From positions 33,677 through 96,652 of the forward strand of contig JAADJD010000055.1 in the NCBI GenBank assembly GCA_013150955.1: a stretch of 62,976 nt of DNA, read 5' to 3'. The notes below the pieces were generated by a model, which was not told the origin of the DNA, made no database searches, and worked only from the letters and a program-made list of their open reading frames with translations. Of this stretch, positions 62,425-62,976 are shown in pieces; within the stretch, counting starts at the first letter, position 1, and each line of letters begins with the position of its first letter. Source of the stretch: Calditrichota bacterium. GTDB lineage: Bacteria; Calditrichota; Calditrichia; RBG-13-44-9; J042. The position numbers and the translations under genes are program-made.

Positions 62425-62976
62425 TAATGGTGGATATCCCCCATCCCGGGCCGAAGCCCCGGGCTCATGTATTGTGCCCTTTCAGGGCGAGATAAAACAT
62501 GAACGGAGGTCGCCTTTTTTTCCAGGGGTGTTACCCCTGGCTACCATATTATGCCCCTTCGGGGCGAAAGTTTTTTAATGTTCCCATCCACGGAGTGTTA
62601 CCCCGAGCCACCGTATTTTGCCCCTACGAGGCAATTTGCCCGAAGGGCAAACATACGGTAGCCCCACGCATCGCGTGGGGTGGGGAATGGAACATCCCGA
62701 TAATCCCATCCGCTGCCTGTAGGGCAGCAATATTTATTTTGCCCCTTCAGGGCGGGGGCGGGATGAATTAACGTTGGATATCCCCAATCCCGGGGCGATG
62801 CCACAGGATAATGTATTGTGCCCTTTCAGGGCGAGATAAAACATGAACGGAGGTCGCCTTTTTTTCTACCGTATTGTGCCCCTAAGGGGCGAAGGTTTTT
62901 TAATGTTCCCATCCACGGAGTGTTACCCCGAGCCACCGTATTTTGCCCCTACGAGGCAATTTGCCCGAAGGGCAAA
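62425..62976 (+). repeat. Palindrome-mosaic array 5, continuing beyond the window
   Basis: Forward-orientation modules follow the NusG-like gene: a CCCGGGCCGAAGCCCCGGG module with GCCCTTTCAGGGC, CCAGGGGTGTTACCCCTGG with GCCCCTTCGGGGC, a variant spacer GTTTTTTAATGTTCCCATCC, TTGCCCGAAGGGCAA, CCCCACGCATCGCGTGGGG and the GCTGCCTGTAGGGCAGC module. A second cycle starts near 62780, about 345 bp later, and has lost the CCAGGGG palindrome through a deletion while keeping its flanks. The array runs off the right edge. Confidence 0.92.

Noticed and set aside
1-62976. tRNA, rRNA or transposase genes
   Set aside because: No cloverleaf with a GTTCGAATC-like T-arm, no rRNA segment and no transposase or integrase motif was recognised by eye. 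A covariance search would be needed to exclude short RNAs.

Overview
The window reads as a chromosomal segment of a Gram-negative, anaerobically respiring bacterium of the FCB (Fibrobacteres-Chlorobi-Bacteroidetes) superphylum, most like Calditrichota or Ignavibacteria-type lineages. This is inference. It rests on a Por/type IX-style C-terminal sorting domain (NYPNPFNPTT) on a multiheme cytochrome, a hybrid two-component sensor with a beta-propeller/Y_Y_Y input, a Wzi-type outer-membrane protein, RNase Y and a Lol lipoprotein exporter. No rRNA or tRNA gene was recognised, so placement cannot be confirmed here.

Layout. 281-7390 (minus): RNase Y, a 1311-residue hybrid sensor kinase and a stand-alone HisA-like protein. 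7833-19622 (minus): one compact type IV pilus locus in transcription order pilB-pilD-pilC-pilA-pilV-pilW-pilX-pilMN-pilO-pilP-pilQ-pilT, with a receiver domain fused to PilB and PilM fused to PilN. 19688-26072 (plus): an RluD-type pseudouridine synthase, then Wzi-like protein, GT2 glycosyltransferase, flippase-like membrane protein and radical SAM/SPASM enzyme. 26443-29308 (minus): NtrC-type regulator and a histidine kinase with a periplasmic heme c motif. 30950-32790 (minus): a receiver-only protein and a secreted octaheme cytochrome. 33583-35885 (minus): a second radical SAM plus GT2 pair. 36398-40753 (minus): RsmB, an SDH-type membrane serine protease, a rhomboid protease and a tandem universal stress protein. 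41217-44447 (plus): an octaheme hydroxylamine-oxidoreductase-like cytochrome, a NapH-like quinol dehydrogenase and a YwiC-like protein, a probable nitrogen-oxide respiratory module. 45556-54437: POT transporter, thioesterase, MutY, aminotransferase plus kinase-like partner, GlgC. 54687-61498 (minus): DUF2231 protein, RecG, LolD, LolC/E, LysS. 61912-62415 (plus): a specialised NusG paralogue at the edge of what may be a polysaccharide locus beyond the window.

Nearly every long gap is filled by dispersed repeats. Five arrays (about 29.4-30.8, 44.6-45.4, 47.1-47.6, 51.7-53.0 and 62.4 kb to the end) are mosaics of distinct GC-rich palindromes in fixed order, joined by short TATT-containing linkers; the fourth is inverted. 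A second family, AT-rich elements of about 165-200 bp with imperfect inverted ends, occurs about twelve times; three of the arrays abut a half copy of it. Two further palindrome clusters lie at 1-215 and inside a repeat at about 33.27-33.44 kb. No transposase is present to explain them.

The most interesting candidates are the palindrome-mosaic arrays and their junctions with the second repeat family, the HAO-like/NapH-like/YwiC-like module with its leader ORF and internal terminator, and the heme c sensor kinase. Several plus- and minus-strand genes share a clear promoter pattern (TTGAAN, 16-17 bp, TATATT).
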